A stretch of DNA of 13,213 nt from Oscillospiraceae bacterium (GTDB taxonomy: Bacteria > Bacillota > Clostridia > Oscillospirales > Oscillospiraceae): the NCBI GenBank assembly GCA_017538775.1, contig JAFYIF010000109.1, positions 1 to 13,213 on the forward strand. Direction: 5' to 3'. Shown here piece after piece: positions 1-6,406 of the stretch. The notes under the pieces were generated by a model that did no database searches, was not told the origin of the DNA, and was given only the letters and a program-made list of their open reading frames with translations. The translations under genes were made by a program, and so were the position numbers. Numbering within the stretch: position 1 is the first letter of the stretch; each line of letters starts with the position of its first letter.

Positions 1-357
1 CGCTTCGTACAGGTCCTGATAGAGAAAATGCGTCACAAAGCCGTCCAGCAGCACGATCTTTCCCCGGGCCTTTGCCAGGGATGCCGGGTCGGTGTTGGGC
101 AGGTACAAAAGCTCCGCCTTCGCGGTGCCGTTCCCGGCGCAGCGGAAGCCCTCACAGGGGACTCTCTCCCCGTCCACGCTCAGCTCGGCGGACTCCACCT
201 CCGCCATCTCCACCGGGAAGGGCTCCAGCCAGGCCCTGGCCCCCAGGGCTTCGCAGCGCGCCCTGAGCGTTTCCGCCGCCTCCAGCTCCTCGTCGCTGCC
301 GCCGGTGCGGATGAAGGAAAGCCGCTCCAGCAGGTCCCGTACTTCCTCGTTTGTCAT
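1..357 (-). CDS. M28-type aminopeptidase-like protein, N-terminal part (cut by left edge)
   Basis: The reading frame starts at ATG 357-355 and stays open to the window edge, giving 119 residues. An AGGAGG-like site (GGAGGC) lies about 8 bases upstream. The N-terminus (MTNEEVRDLLERLSFIRTGG, then SDEELEAAETLRARCEALGA and WLEPFPVE) matches the opening of M28-family peptidases, where a helix selecting a substrate-free 'RxxGSxxE..A..L' pattern precedes the core, followed by a PA-like insert (KARGKIVLLDG). M28 enzymes are two-zinc exopeptidases. Their metal ligands lie further along and are outside the window, so activity cannot be judged. No signal peptide is visible, so it is probably cytoplasmic. 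It follows the FolT-like gene by 22 bases and is likely the third gene of the leftward operon. The family call is from sequence style and is fairly firm; substrate unknown. Confidence 0.75.
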   Translation of the reverse strand, partial: MTNEEVRDLLERLSFIRTGGSDEELEAAETLRARCEALGARAWLEPFPVEMAEVESAELSVDGERVPCEGFRCAGNGTAKAELLYLPNTDPASLAKARGKIVLLDGFVTHFLYQDLYEA

Positions 358-379
358 GTCGTATGCCTCCGAATGGGTG

Positions 380-925
380 TTAGTGTTCTTTGGGTAGAAG
401 TTTTCCCCGCAGCCGCCGCAGCGTTGGGATCAAAATCCCGATGACCGCCAGCTGCACCGGGGTCATCACCGCCGCCTGTACCAACCGCGTGCTCAGCAGG
501 GGCAGGAAGGGGCTGCCGCTGGTGATGCTGATCCAGAGGGTGTTCAGGCCCAGGGAGCAGACCAGGGTATAGACCAGCACCGCCCCGAGCACCCGCAGCA
601 GGTCCCGCCGGGTGCCGCGTGCGCGGGGCGCGCCGGGCTGCTCATACAAAAACAGGCCGTAGATCAGGCCCTGGACCATGGCGGTCAGGGTGTAGCCGGG
701 GAAAAAGACCCCGCTGGGGAACAGCAGCGCCCCCAGCACGTCGATCAGCGCCCCCAGCAGCGCGGCGGGCAGCGGGCCGAACAAAATCGCGGCCACGGCG
801 ATGGGCACGAAGGTGAAGCTGATGCGCAGATTCCAGAGGTTCACCGGGCGCAGGGCGGCCAGCACCACGCCCATGGCGGCCAGCATCCCCAGGTAGGCCA
901 GCATTCGGACGTTCAGTCGCTTCAT
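380..925 (-). CDS. folT: ECF transporter S component, FolT (folate) family
   Basis: A 181-residue, strongly hydrophobic protein with about six membrane segments. FolT-family hallmarks are visible: LRISFTFVPIAVAAILFGP (33-51), an acidic helix GALIDVLGALLFP (58-70) and the loop FFPGYTLTAMVQGLIYGLFLY (split over 74-94). S components bind a vitamin in the membrane and share the EcfA/A'/T energising module, which is encoded elsewhere. Folate or a related pterin is the expected ligand from family membership; the sequence does not prove it. The C-terminal tail is basic (RRLRGKLLPK). Start ATG 925 lies only 9 bases after the stop of the flavodoxin-like gene, with a weak GGA as ribosome site, so translation is probably coupled to that gene. 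I see no tetrahydrofolate riboswitch in front of the operon. Confidence 0.85.
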   Translation of the reverse strand: MKRLNVRMLAYLGMLAAMGVVLAALRPVNLWNLRISFTFVPIAVAAILFGPLPAALLGALIDVLGALLFPSGVFFPGYTLTAMVQGLIYGLFLYEQPGAPRARGTRRDLLRVLGAVLVYTLVCSLGLNTLWISITSGSPFLPLLSTRLVQAAVMTPVQLAVIGILIPTLRRLRGKLLPKEH

Positions 926-934
926 CGTTCCGAT

Positions 935-1552
935 TCAGCGGACGAAGTGGGTGCTGACCCGCTTCTCCTTCTCCGGCAGGCCGTAGGCCTCCCGGCCCAG
1001 GGCGATGCTCTTCATCAGAAACGCGGCGTTGCGCCCCAGGGTGCGGATGGTCTGGAGCCCCTCCAGGTCCTGGGCCGCCTCGCCGGGGCTGCGCCCGTGG
1101 ACGGAGTTCCAGTACTGGCTGCTGACCACCGGCATCCCGGCGATGGTGAAATATTTGTTCAGCTCGTCGAAGGTGGCGCTGCAGCCGCCCCGGCGGGCCA
1201 CGGCGATGGCCGCGCCCACCTTCATGGTCTTGTCAAAGCCGGTGCTGTAAAAGAGCCGGTCCAGGAAGGCCACGACGGTGGCGTTGGCGGAGGCGTAATA
1301 GACCGGCGAGCCCACGAACAGCCCGTCGGCGGCCTGAAACTTCGGGGCCACGGCGTTCACCGCGTCGTCAAAGGCGCAGCGCCCGGTGCGGGCGCACTTC
1401 CCGCAGGCCACGCAGCCCCGGATGGGGAGCTGGCCCACCTGAATCAGTTCGGTCTCGATGCCCTCCGCCTCCAGCGTGGTCTTCAGGGTCTCCAGCGCCA
1501 GGGCCGTGTTGCCCGCCGCCCGGGGCGAGCCGTTGATCAGCAGTGCTTTCAT
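935..1552 (-). CDS. Flavodoxin-family NAD(P)H-dependent oxidoreductase (FMN reductase/iron-sulfur flavoprotein-like)
   Basis: 205 residues with the flavodoxin fold of the FMN-reductase/iron-sulfur flavoprotein group. The N-terminal MKALLINGSPRAAGNT (1-16) is the FMN phosphate loop, and GSPVYYASAN (81-90) and the RRGG turn (120-123) are the other flavin-contacting loops. A cysteine cluster at residues 47, 50, 53 and 59 (CVACGKCARTGRC) is the feature that in some relatives ligates a 4Fe-4S cluster; whether it does here is unknown. It probably transfers electrons from NAD(P)H to small acceptors in the cytoplasm. ATG 1552 has GGCGGAG about 9 bases upstream. It is the first gene of a leftward operon with the FolT-like and M28-like genes and has an extended -10 promoter at 1601-1609. 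Confidence 0.85.
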   Translation of the reverse strand: MKALLINGSPRAAGNTALALETLKTTLEAEGIETELIQVGQLPIRGCVACGKCARTGRCAFDDAVNAVAPKFQAADGLFVGSPVYYASANATVVAFLDRLFYSTGFDKTMKVGAAIAVARRGGCSATFDELNKYFTIAGMPVVSSQYWNSVHGRSPGEAAQDLEGLQTIRTLGRNAAFLMKSIALGREAYGLPEKEKRVSTHFVR

Positions 1553-1600
1553 GTGCGTTTTCTCCGCCTTTCCAGAATAGTCGGGACTTCATTGATGGGA

Positions 1601-1609
1601 AGTATATCA
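1601..1609 (-). promoter_or_regulatory. Extended -10 promoter for the flavodoxin-FolT-M28 operon
   Basis: Read on the minus strand, TGATATACT combines the extended TGn element with a 5/6 match to TATAAT. It lies about 49 bases upstream of ATG 1552. No good -35 box sits 16-18 bases upstream, which is acceptable for an extended -10 promoter. Inferred from sequence only. Confidence 0.5.
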
Positions 1610-1750
1610 CAGTCCGGGGAAAAATGGAAGCGGGGATGCAGAAAATGCGGGCACCTCCGGCGGGTTCGGGGTCGCTCCGGCGGCGGGACGGAGGTTTTTC
1701 TGGGGGGGTGGTGCAGCGGGTGCATGGAACCGGCAGCTATGGAGACGCAG

Positions 1751-1947
1751 GTTCTCCCTCTTCCGGCGCTGCGCGCCACCTTCCCCCGCTGGGGGAAGGA
1801 ACAAGCCGTAACAGTGCGCGCTGGGTTTGCGCAGGAACAGATCGAGACGCGGGCACGCTGGTTTCAACGCAGGAGGCAAAGGCTTCCGCTCCTTTCCCTC
1901 CCCCAGCGGGGGAGGGTGCCGCCCGCAGGCGGCAGGAGAGGGAGAAC
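1751..1947. repeat. MITE-like palindromic element with ~50-bp terminal inverted repeats
   Basis: The left arm (1751-1799) begins GTTCTCCCTCTTCCGGCGCT and ends in the hairpin TTCCCCCGCTGGGGGAA. The right arm (1896-1947) is its imperfect reverse complement, containing CCTCCCCCAGCGGGGGAGG and ending GAGAGGGAGAAC. The arms agree at most positions over about 50 bases; about 96 bases lie between them. No transposase is encoded, so this would be a non-autonomous element or an intergenic palindromic repeat. It is inserted between the divergent flavodoxin and M13 genes without disturbing either promoter. Clear target-site duplications are not visible. Confidence 0.75.
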
Positions 1948-1998
1948 GTCGCTCCTTCCTCCCACTCCCCTTTCCCCGGCACCCCCGAAAGATTTCTG

Positions 1999-2028
1999 AT
2001 GACAAACGTCCCGCACATCTGGTATACT
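1999..2028 (+). promoter_or_regulatory. Promoter for the M13 peptidase gene
   Basis: ATGACA (1999-2004, 5/6 match to TTGACA), an 18-base spacer ending in TGG, and TATACT (2023-2028) form an extended -10 promoter. Expected transcription start is near 2035, leaving a short leader before the AAGGAGG ribosome site (2047-2053) and ATG 2062. It lies just outside the right arm of the MITE-like element. Confidence 0.7.
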
Positions 2029-2061
2029 CGGAATGAAACGCAGAGCAAGGAGGAACACGAG

Positions 2062-3981
2062 ATGAATGAGCAATCCAACGAGCGCGCCGTCCGCATCCAG
2101 GACGATCTGTATCAGGCTGTGAACGGGGCCTGGCTGGCCTCGGCGGTGATCCCAGACGACCGGCCCTTCACCGGCGGCTTTGCAGAATTGGATATGGACG
2201 TGGAGCGGACCCTGATGGCGGACTTCCGGGACCTGGCGGCGGGGGACAAGACCACCGACCTTCCGGAAATGCGCTACGCCGCGGCGCTGTACCGGAAGGC
2301 GCTGGACACGGAGCGCCGCAACCGGGAGGGCATTGCCCCGGCGCTGCCCCTGCTGGAGACCGTCCGCGCCATTCGCTCCCTGGAGGACCTGAACCGGGCG
2401 GCCCCGGCGCTGCTGATGGCCGGGGTGGAACTGCCGGTTCAGGTGGACGTGGCCCCGGATATGCAGGACGCGGAGCACCACGCCTTTGTGGTGGCCGGGC
2501 CGGACATCCTCCTGCCGGACACCGCCTATTACGCGCCGGACCACGCGGAGGGCCGGCGGCTGCTGGCCGTCTTCTCCGACATGGCCGCCCGGCTGCTGGC
2601 CTTCACTCCCCTGTCCGAGGCGGAACAGCGGCAATATCTGGCCGACACCCTGGCCTATGACGCGCTGATCGCCCAAAAGGTCAAAAGCCGGCTGGAGTGG
2701 TCGGAGTATTTCAAATGCCACAACCCGATGGACGCCGGGCAGGTGGCGGCTTACACCGCGCCCTTCGACCTTTCGGGGCTGCTGAGGGCGCTGTACGGAG
2801 ACAAGGCGCCCCGGACGCTGATCGTATATGACCCCAGGGCCATTCGGGAGATGTCCGGCTACTTCCGCCCGGAGAATCTGGAGCTTTATCTGCACTGGGC
2901 CTACGTCAAAGCCCTGCTGCGGGCCAGTCTCTGCCTCTCCGAGCCCATGGCGGCCCTGGGGCGGAGCTATGGCCGCGCCCTCACCGGCGCGGCGGCCGAC
3001 CCGACGCCGGAAAAACAGGCCTATCAGCTGGCCTCCCAGACCTATGCCGAGCCGGTGGGCATCTACTATGGCCGGACCTACTTCGGCGAGGAGGCCAAGC
3101 GGGACATCACCGCCCTGGCAAAGAAGGTCATCGAGACCTACCAGCGCCGGATCGAGAAAAACGCCTTCCTGGCCCCCTCCACCAAGGAGACGGCCATCCG
3201 CAAGCTGGGCGCCATGGAGGTCAAGATGGGCTATCCCGACGCGGTGGGGCCCCTCTGGTCCCGGCTGGTGTTTGAGGATACCGACTCCCTCTTCGCCGCC
3301 ATGCAGCGCCTGGGCGAGGTCCGGCGGCGGGACGGCTTCGAGCGGCTGCTGCGCCCGGTGGACCGGACCGAGTGGCTGATCCCCGGCCACATGGTCAACG
3401 CCTGCTACAACCCCAGCTGCAACGACGTGACCTTCCCCGCCGCGATTTTGCAGCCGCCCTTCTACGCCCTGCGCCAGAGCGTCAGCGAAAACCTGGGCGG
3501 CATCGGCGCGGTCATCGGCCACGAGGTCTCCCACGCCTTTGACAACAACGGGGCCATGTTCGACGAACACGGCAACCTGCACAACTGGTGGACGGAAGAA
3601 GACCTGGCCGCGTTCCAGACCCTGACCCAGCGGATGGTGGAGCAGTTCGACGGCATCCCCTACCACGGCGGGACCGTCAACGGCGCCCTGGTGGTCAGCG
3701 AGAACATCGCCGACAACGGCGGCATGGGCGTGACCCTGGAGATCCTCCGCGGCCTCCCCGACCCGGACTTCCGGGCCTATTTCATCAACTATGCCCGGGT
3801 CTGGTGCCTGAAAAGCCAGGAGGAATACATCCGCCTCCGCCTGGCCAGCGACGTACACTCCCCCAACGAGCTCCGGGCCAACATGAACCCCCGGAACTTC
3901 CCGGAGTGGTACGCGGCCTTCGGCGTGACGGAAAAAGACGGGATGTATCTGCCGCCGGAGAAGCGGATCAGTATTTGGTGA
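2062..3981 (+). CDS. pepO: M13 family zinc metallopeptidase (PepO/neprilysin type)
   Basis: 639 residues, the usual length for bacterial PepO. The zinc-binding HEVSHAFDNNG has H487, E488 and H491; the third ligand and partner are in ENIADNGG (E547, D551). The substrate-clamping motif NACYNPSCNDVTFPAAILQP starts at N446, and the C-terminus ends in ISIW, matching the conserved terminal tryptophan (the usual nearby cysteine is serine). The N-terminal half carries the M13_N domain (DLYQAVNGAWL near residue 16). No signal peptide or membrane anchor is visible, so like lactococcal PepO it is probably cytoplasmic and trims oligopeptides. ATG 2062 is chosen because AAGGAGG ends 8 bases upstream and a promoter lies just before it; the frame is open much further upstream only because the DNA is GC-rich. 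It stands alone and ends at a shared terminator. Confidence 0.95.
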   Translation: MNEQSNERAVRIQDDLYQAVNGAWLASAVIPDDRPFTGGFAELDMDVERTLMADFRDLAAGDKTTDLPEMRYAAALYRKALDTERRNREGIAPALPLLETVRAIRSLEDLNRAAPALLMAGVELPVQVDVAPDMQDAEHHAFVVAGPDILLPDTAYYAPDHAEGRRLLAVFSDMAARLLAFTPLSEAEQRQYLADTLAYDALIAQKVKSRLEWSEYFKCHNPMDAGQVAAYTAPFDLSGLLRALYGDKAPRTLIVYDPRAIREMSGYFRPENLELYLHWAYVKALLRASLCLSEPMAALGRSYGRALTGAAADPTPEKQAYQLASQTYAEPVGIYYGRTYFGEEAKRDITALAKKVIETYQRRIEKNAFLAPSTKETAIRKLGAMEVKMGYPDAVGPLWSRLVFEDTDSLFAAMQRLGEVRRRDGFERLLRPVDRTEWLIPGHMVNACYNPSCNDVTFPAAILQPPFYALRQSVSENLGGIGAVIGHEVSHAFDNNGAMFDEHGNLHNWWTEEDLAAFQTLTQRMVEQFDGIPYHGGTVNGALVVSENIADNGGMGVTLEILRGLPDPDFRAYFINYARVWCLKSQEEYIRLRLASDVHSPNELRANMNPRNFPEWYAAFGVTEKDGMYLPPEKRISIW

Positions 3982-4203
3982 CGCGTCAGAAGGAGCGGTT
4001 TCTTTGACTCATTTTTCGCTCTCCGCCGGTATCATCACAGCCGGATACATGAAGGAACTCCATAGCAGAGCAGAAGATGATGCACAGGATGCCAGGTAAT
4101 TGACTCTTCCACCCAGCCGAAACGCCGGGTTTCCGCCCCCATCCCTTTCTATGCGTAGAAGAATCGGGCGCATGGATGCGGCGTTTCATGTGAAAACAAA
4201 TAT
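3982..4203. other. Gene-free spacer between M13 and stalk-domain genes
   Basis: About 220 bases (304 up to the next stop codon) with lower GC than its neighbours. I see no convincing gene: the one minus-strand open frame lacks a ribosome site, starts inside the terminator and has no recognisable content. Contents are one copy of a 16-bp direct repeat (4005-4020) and, at the right, the terminator hairpin. Confidence 0.5.
4005..4020 (+). repeat. Left copy of 16-bp direct repeat bordering the stalk-gene island
   Basis: TGACTCATTTTTCGCT matches TGACTCATTTTGCGCT at 4834-4849 in 15 of 16 positions, same orientation. The two copies lie just outside the stop codons of the M13 and SLOG genes and enclose the AT-richer stalk-domain gene. 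Confidence 0.5.
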
Positions 4204-4246
4204 GCAAAAAAGAAACCCTGGTCTGACCGTTGGGTTTCTTTTTTGC
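4204..4246. terminator. Bidirectional Rho-independent terminator
   Basis: A perfect 15-bp stem (GCAAAAAAGAAACCC at 4204-4218, complement at 4232-4246) encloses a 13-base loop. The A/T runs are in the stem, so both strands give a G/C part followed by six U. It lies between the convergent M13 and stalk-domain genes and can serve both. Confidence 0.85.
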
Positions 4247-4285
4247 TTGTTTCATGTGTTCCGGGCAAAGACTGCTTACGCAGGC

Positions 4286-4729
4286 TCAGTCACTGCCCAC
4301 CTTTAACACACACTTGTCACATGGCGTCAGCCCCATGCCAAGTGCGGAAGACAAGGGAACCTCCCAATAGGTTCCGCCGTTGCAATGATCGTCATAGTGA
4401 TACCGTTTCCCGGTTGCGGTGATGAAGACGGGTTTCGCGTCCTCAGGAACGGACAGCTTGACGGTGAAGGTTGAACCTTCCCACTCGACCAGCAAACCAA
4501 GCGCTTCGGCCACACCGCGAACGGGAAGATAGGTCGTTCCGTCGATGATGAAGGGTTCTACCGTTTTTCCGTTGGCATCTTTTGGCGTGAACTCTTCTCC
4601 ATTCAGCGTGATTTTTATGTCCCGAAATGCCAGCTCCGCCGTCCGGTTCTCCGACACGGCATATACGCCATAGGACAGGGATAACACAACGGCAACTGTC
4701 AGCAACAAAAAAATGAGCTTTCGTTTCAT
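4286..4729 (-). CDS. Secreted stalk-domain (copper amine oxidase N-like) protein with C-terminal His/Cys domain
   Basis: 147 residues. MKRKLIFLLLTVAVVLSLSY (1-20) is a signal peptide or anchor, likely cleaved after VYA (24). Residues 38-92 form a stalk domain of the copper amine oxidase N-terminal type: ITLNGEEF, then FIIDGTTYLPVRGVAEALG, VEWEGSTFTVKL. Such domains occur in Firmicute cell-surface proteins. The C-terminus has TGKRYHYDDHC and TPCDKC (H111, H115, C116, C137, C140), a short His/Cys module seen at the ends of secreted Firmicute proteins; metal binding is plausible but unproven. ATG 4729 is chosen over an upstream in-frame ATG because GGAGGT lies 8 bases before it and because the signal peptide starts there. 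Base composition is clearly less GC-rich than in flanking genes, suggesting acquisition. It has its own promoter (4771-4798). Confidence 0.85.
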   Translation of the reverse strand: MKRKLIFLLLTVAVVLSLSYGVYAVSENRTAELAFRDIKITLNGEEFTPKDANGKTVEPFIIDGTTYLPVRGVAEALGLLVEWEGSTFTVKLSVPEDAKPVFITATGKRYHYDDHCNGGTYWEVPLSSALGMGLTPCDKCVLKVGSD

Positions 4730-4770
4730 GGCAATACCTCCAAATAGAATTAAAAATTTGTTACTGTCTA

Positions 4771-4798
4771 AGTCTATCATATTTTCAAAAATTGTCAA
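4771..4798 (-). promoter_or_regulatory. Promoter for stalk-domain gene
   Basis: On the minus strand a perfect TTGACA (4793-4798), a 16-base spacer ending in TGA and TAGACT (4771-4776) give a consensus -35 with an extended -10. The surrounding sequence is very AT-rich compared with the window. Confidence 0.75.
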
Positions 4799-4833
4799 GT
4801 TAAAAATTCTGTTTTTGGGAATCTAAGGCTTCA

Positions 4834-4849
4834 TGACTCATTTTGCGCT
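4834..4849 (+). repeat. Right copy of 16-bp direct repeat bordering the stalk-gene island
   Basis: TGACTCATTTTGCGCT; 15/16 identical to 4005-4020 in the same orientation. It lies 2 bases beyond the stop codon of the SLOG gene. Confidence 0.5.
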
Positions 4850-4851
4850 TT

Positions 4852-5385
4852 TCACTCAACGCAAGAATGCTTGCTCCCCTCCACTGGCAGCACGACGACC
4901 GTTTTGCCCCCCCGCCTGGCATAGCGCAGCGTCGCCGCCGTGCCGCCGCGCGGTTCCCCGTTGTAGACCGCCAGCAGCAATTCGGCATGATCGACCAGAA
5001 AGCGGTCACGTTCCAGCATACAGGTTTTTCCGCTGCTGCGGTTGACGTAGACCACGGAATCCGCCCGGTCCAGGATCTTTCGATACCGTTCCCGCGCTGA
5101 TGCGCTCCACTTGTCCGCCTGCTCCCGGCAGGGCAGAATGCAGTGGAGTTTCAGCGCGGGATTCTTGTCCCGCAGCTCCAGAACGAGTTCCGCCGCCCAG
5201 GTGTCCACGCCCTCGGCCATGCCGGAGAGAAAATCGCAATACCCTTCCCCTGACAGCGCTTCCAGCTTGTTCCGCAGCGCCGCTTTCAGTGCGGCGCAGC
5301 GCATGTCCGTTTCCTCCCGCCGCCAGGGCAGCTTCTGCGGGCGGTGGCCCGTAATGGCGCAGACCTTCCGCTCCATGCGTCGCAC
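4852..5385 (-). CDS. SLOG-family protein (YpsA/DUF1273-like)
   Basis: 177 residues from a GTG start at 5385. Family marks: ITGHRP at 11-16, the glycine/acid loop SGMAEGVDTWAAE at 54-66, NRSSGKTCMLERDRFLVDHA (115-134, split motif) and YNGEPRGGTAATLRYARRGG near the end. SLOG domains are Rossmann-like folds thought to bind nucleotides or nucleotide-derived ligands; relatives include YpsA, and some members act in conflict systems. No effector domain is attached here and the function is unknown. GTG 5385 is preferred to ATG 5376 because GGAGG (5393-5397) is 7 bases from the GTG but too far from the ATG. It is divergent from a tiny XRE gene and shares a large dyad with it, so that regulator is a good candidate to control it. 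Confidence 0.8.
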   Translation of the reverse strand: MRRMERKVCAITGHRPQKLPWRREETDMRCAALKAALRNKLEALSGEGYCDFLSGMAEGVDTWAAELVLELRDKNPALKLHCILPCREQADKWSASARERYRKILDRADSVVYVNRSSGKTCMLERDRFLVDHAELLLAVYNGEPRGGTAATLRYARRGGKTVVVLPVEGSKHSCVE

Positions 5386-5398
5386 CTTCTTTCCTCCG

Positions 5399-5444
5399 TA
5401 TGGCTAAATAATGGCCATGTTGTAGGGCCATTCTATCAGCCATA
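5399..5444. promoter_or_regulatory. 46-bp inverted repeat, probable operator between SLOG and XRE genes
   Basis: TATGGCT-AAATA-ATGGCC (5399-5416) is mirrored by a complementary GGCCAT (5426-5431) and AGCCATA (5438-5444), so two inverted copies of an 18-19-bp site face each other around 5421. The right copy overlaps the -10 box of the SLOG promoter. XRE proteins bind such dyads as dimers; the adjacent XRE gene is the obvious candidate (inference). Confidence 0.65.
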
Positions 5445-5458
5445 ATGACAAATGTAAA
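5430..5458 (-). promoter_or_regulatory. Promoter for SLOG gene
   Basis: Minus strand: TTTACA (5453-5458), a 17-base spacer ending TGA, and TAGAAT (5430-5435), giving an extended -10 and 5/6 matches to both boxes. It is overlapped by the dyad at 5399-5444, consistent with repression. Confidence 0.7.
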
Positions 5459-5470
5459 GGGGATGATGCG

Positions 5471-5677
5471 ATGATTTCCTATGCGCCGCTGTGGAAAACC
5501 ATGGCGGAACAGCGGGTGACCACTTACACGCTGCGCGTCAAGCACGGCATGAGCCACGCAACGGTGCAGCGGCTCCAGGCGGATCTCCCGGTCTCCACCC
5601 ACACGCTGGACAAGCTGTGCGCGATTTTGCATTGCAGCCTGTCGGATGTCGCGGTCTATGTGCCGAATCAAACATGA
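5471..5677 (+). CDS. Tiny XRE-family (Cro/C1-type) DNA-binding protein
   Basis: 68 residues, essentially one helix-turn-helix domain. The recognition region is GMSHATVQRLQADLPVSTHT (26-45), followed by LDKLCAILHCSLSDVAVYVP, the closing helix typical of short XRE proteins in Firmicutes. It aligns without gaps to the protein at 10343-10546, identical at 31 of 67 positions. AAAGGGG ends about 8 bases before ATG 5471. No sensor domain is present, so it is likely a simple repressor acting on the adjacent dyad and its own and the SLOG promoter. A weak -10 (CATAAT, 5441-5446) lies upstream. A terminator starts at the last base of its stop codon. Confidence 0.85.
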   Translation: MISYAPLWKTMAEQRVTTYTLRVKHGMSHATVQRLQADLPVSTHTLDKLCAILHCSLSDVAVYVPNQT

Positions 5678-5724
5678 AACCCCGTGTCTCCGCTTCTTTT
5701 GCGTGGTACACGGGGTTTGTTTTT
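5677..5724 (+). terminator. Rho-independent terminator of tiny XRE gene
   Basis: An 11-bp perfect stem, AAACCCCGTGT (5677-5687) with ACACGGGGTTT (5708-5718), followed by GTTTTTG. The stem begins inside the XRE stop codon. Confidence 0.85.
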
Positions 5725-5745
5725 GTGTATGCGGCGGGAAAACAC

Positions 5746-5774
5746 TTGCCATTGTGCGGAAATCGTTGTATGCT
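5746..5774 (+). promoter_or_regulatory. Promoter for the thioesterase gene
   Basis: TTGCCA (5746-5751), 17 bases, TATGCT (5769-5774). Expected start of transcription is near 5781, about 70 bases ahead of the coding region. Confidence 0.65.
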
Positions 5775-5850
5775 GTCTGTGACGGAACAAATGCATCAAA
5801 GACCGGATGAAATTGCACGGCATGTCCAACGACTTGAAAGGAGATTCTGC

Positions 5851-6336
5851 ATGGCTTCTACAAACACGCGGATCGCGATTCAGAACACCTATGGGGAACG
5901 GTTCCAGCACTGCTGGGGCTGCGGCCCGAAAAATGAGCTGGGGATGCATTTGCAGTCCTATCCCAGCGAGGATGGGACGCAGTGCGTCTGCAAGGTGACC
6001 CCGGCCAGACAGTTTACCGGCGGCGTCCCGGACAATCTCTTCGGCGGGATGATCGCGGTTTTGTTCGACTGCCACGGCACCGCCTCCGCCGCCTGGTTTG
6101 CCCACCGGGCCCGTGGGCTGGAACTGACGGAGGACACCGTCATTGGCCGTTTCATCACCGCCCGGCTGGAGATCGACTTCAAAAAGCCCACGCCCATGGA
6201 CCAGGAGATCACGGTAACGGCCCGGGCGGAGGAAGTCGGCGCACGCAAGGTCATCGTCACGATGGAGCTGGAGGCCGCGGGGATCGTCCGGGCACAGGCG
6301 CGGATGGTCGCCGTGGGGGTCAAGGACAATATGTGA
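5851..6336 (+). CDS. PaaI-family hotdog thioesterase
   Basis: 161 residues, the usual size of a single hotdog domain. The N-terminal CWGCGPKNELGMHL (21-34) is a signature of one PaaI-like subfamily (C-x-G-C-G...N..G). The central helix NLFGGMIAVLFDCHGTASAAW (split, 62-82) is the hotdog helix; its GG and the acidic D73 correspond to the catalytic region, although the histidine common in 'HGG' relatives is replaced by phenylalanine. ARLEIDFKKPTPMDQEITVTA (about 104-124) is the typical strand pair. It probably hydrolyses an acyl-CoA in the cytoplasm; the substrate cannot be told. AAAGGAG lies 8 bases before ATG 5851. It is a single gene with its own promoter, ending just before a perfect palindrome shared with the convergent XRE/zinc-ribbon gene. 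Confidence 0.85.
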   Translation: MASTNTRIAIQNTYGERFQHCWGCGPKNELGMHLQSYPSEDGTQCVCKVTPARQFTGGVPDNLFGGMIAVLFDCHGTASAAWFAHRARGLELTEDTVIGRFITARLEIDFKKPTPMDQEITVTARAEEVGARKVIVTMELEAAGIVRAQARMVAVGVKDNM

Positions 6337-6344
6337 ACGGCGGG

Positions 6345-6404
6345 GGAACACAGGGGACGGTTCTGTGTGTAGGTGCGAACACACAGAACCGTCCCCTGTG
6401 TTCC
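6345..6404. repeat. Perfect 26-bp-arm palindrome (REP-like), probable bidirectional terminator
   Basis: Arms 6345-6370 and 6379-6404 are exact reverse complements around the 8-base loop AGGTGCGA. The core GGGGACGGTTCTGTG with its complement AGAACCGTCCCC resembles widespread intergenic REP-type palindromes associated with Y1/RAYT transposases (from memory, not searched). It fills the 70-base gap between convergent genes and ends 2 bases before the stop of the next one. It has no U tract, so terminator function is only inferred. Confidence 0.75.
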
Positions 6405-6406
6405 GG

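Noticed and set aside
1653..1699. Plus-strand hairpin (ACCTCCG/CGGAGGT followed by T5)
   Set aside because: No plus-strand gene ends upstream, the loop is 29 bases long, and the stem is only 7 bp; likely chance in GC-rich DNA.
1543..2061. In-frame N-terminal extension of the M13 peptidase (frame open 173 codons upstream)
   Set aside because: It runs through a MITE-like element and the pepO promoter, has no ribosome site, and the AAGGAGG site fits ATG 2062. The frame is open only because of GC-rich DNA.
1864..3858. 664-codon open frame on the minus strand opposite the M13 gene
   Set aside because: Pure shadow of a GC-rich gene: low-complexity Gly/His/Val composition, no start signal, no family.
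3986..4255. 89-codon minus-strand frame between M13 and stalk genes
   Set aside because: Start codon lies beside the terminator stem, no ribosome site, no recognisable content.
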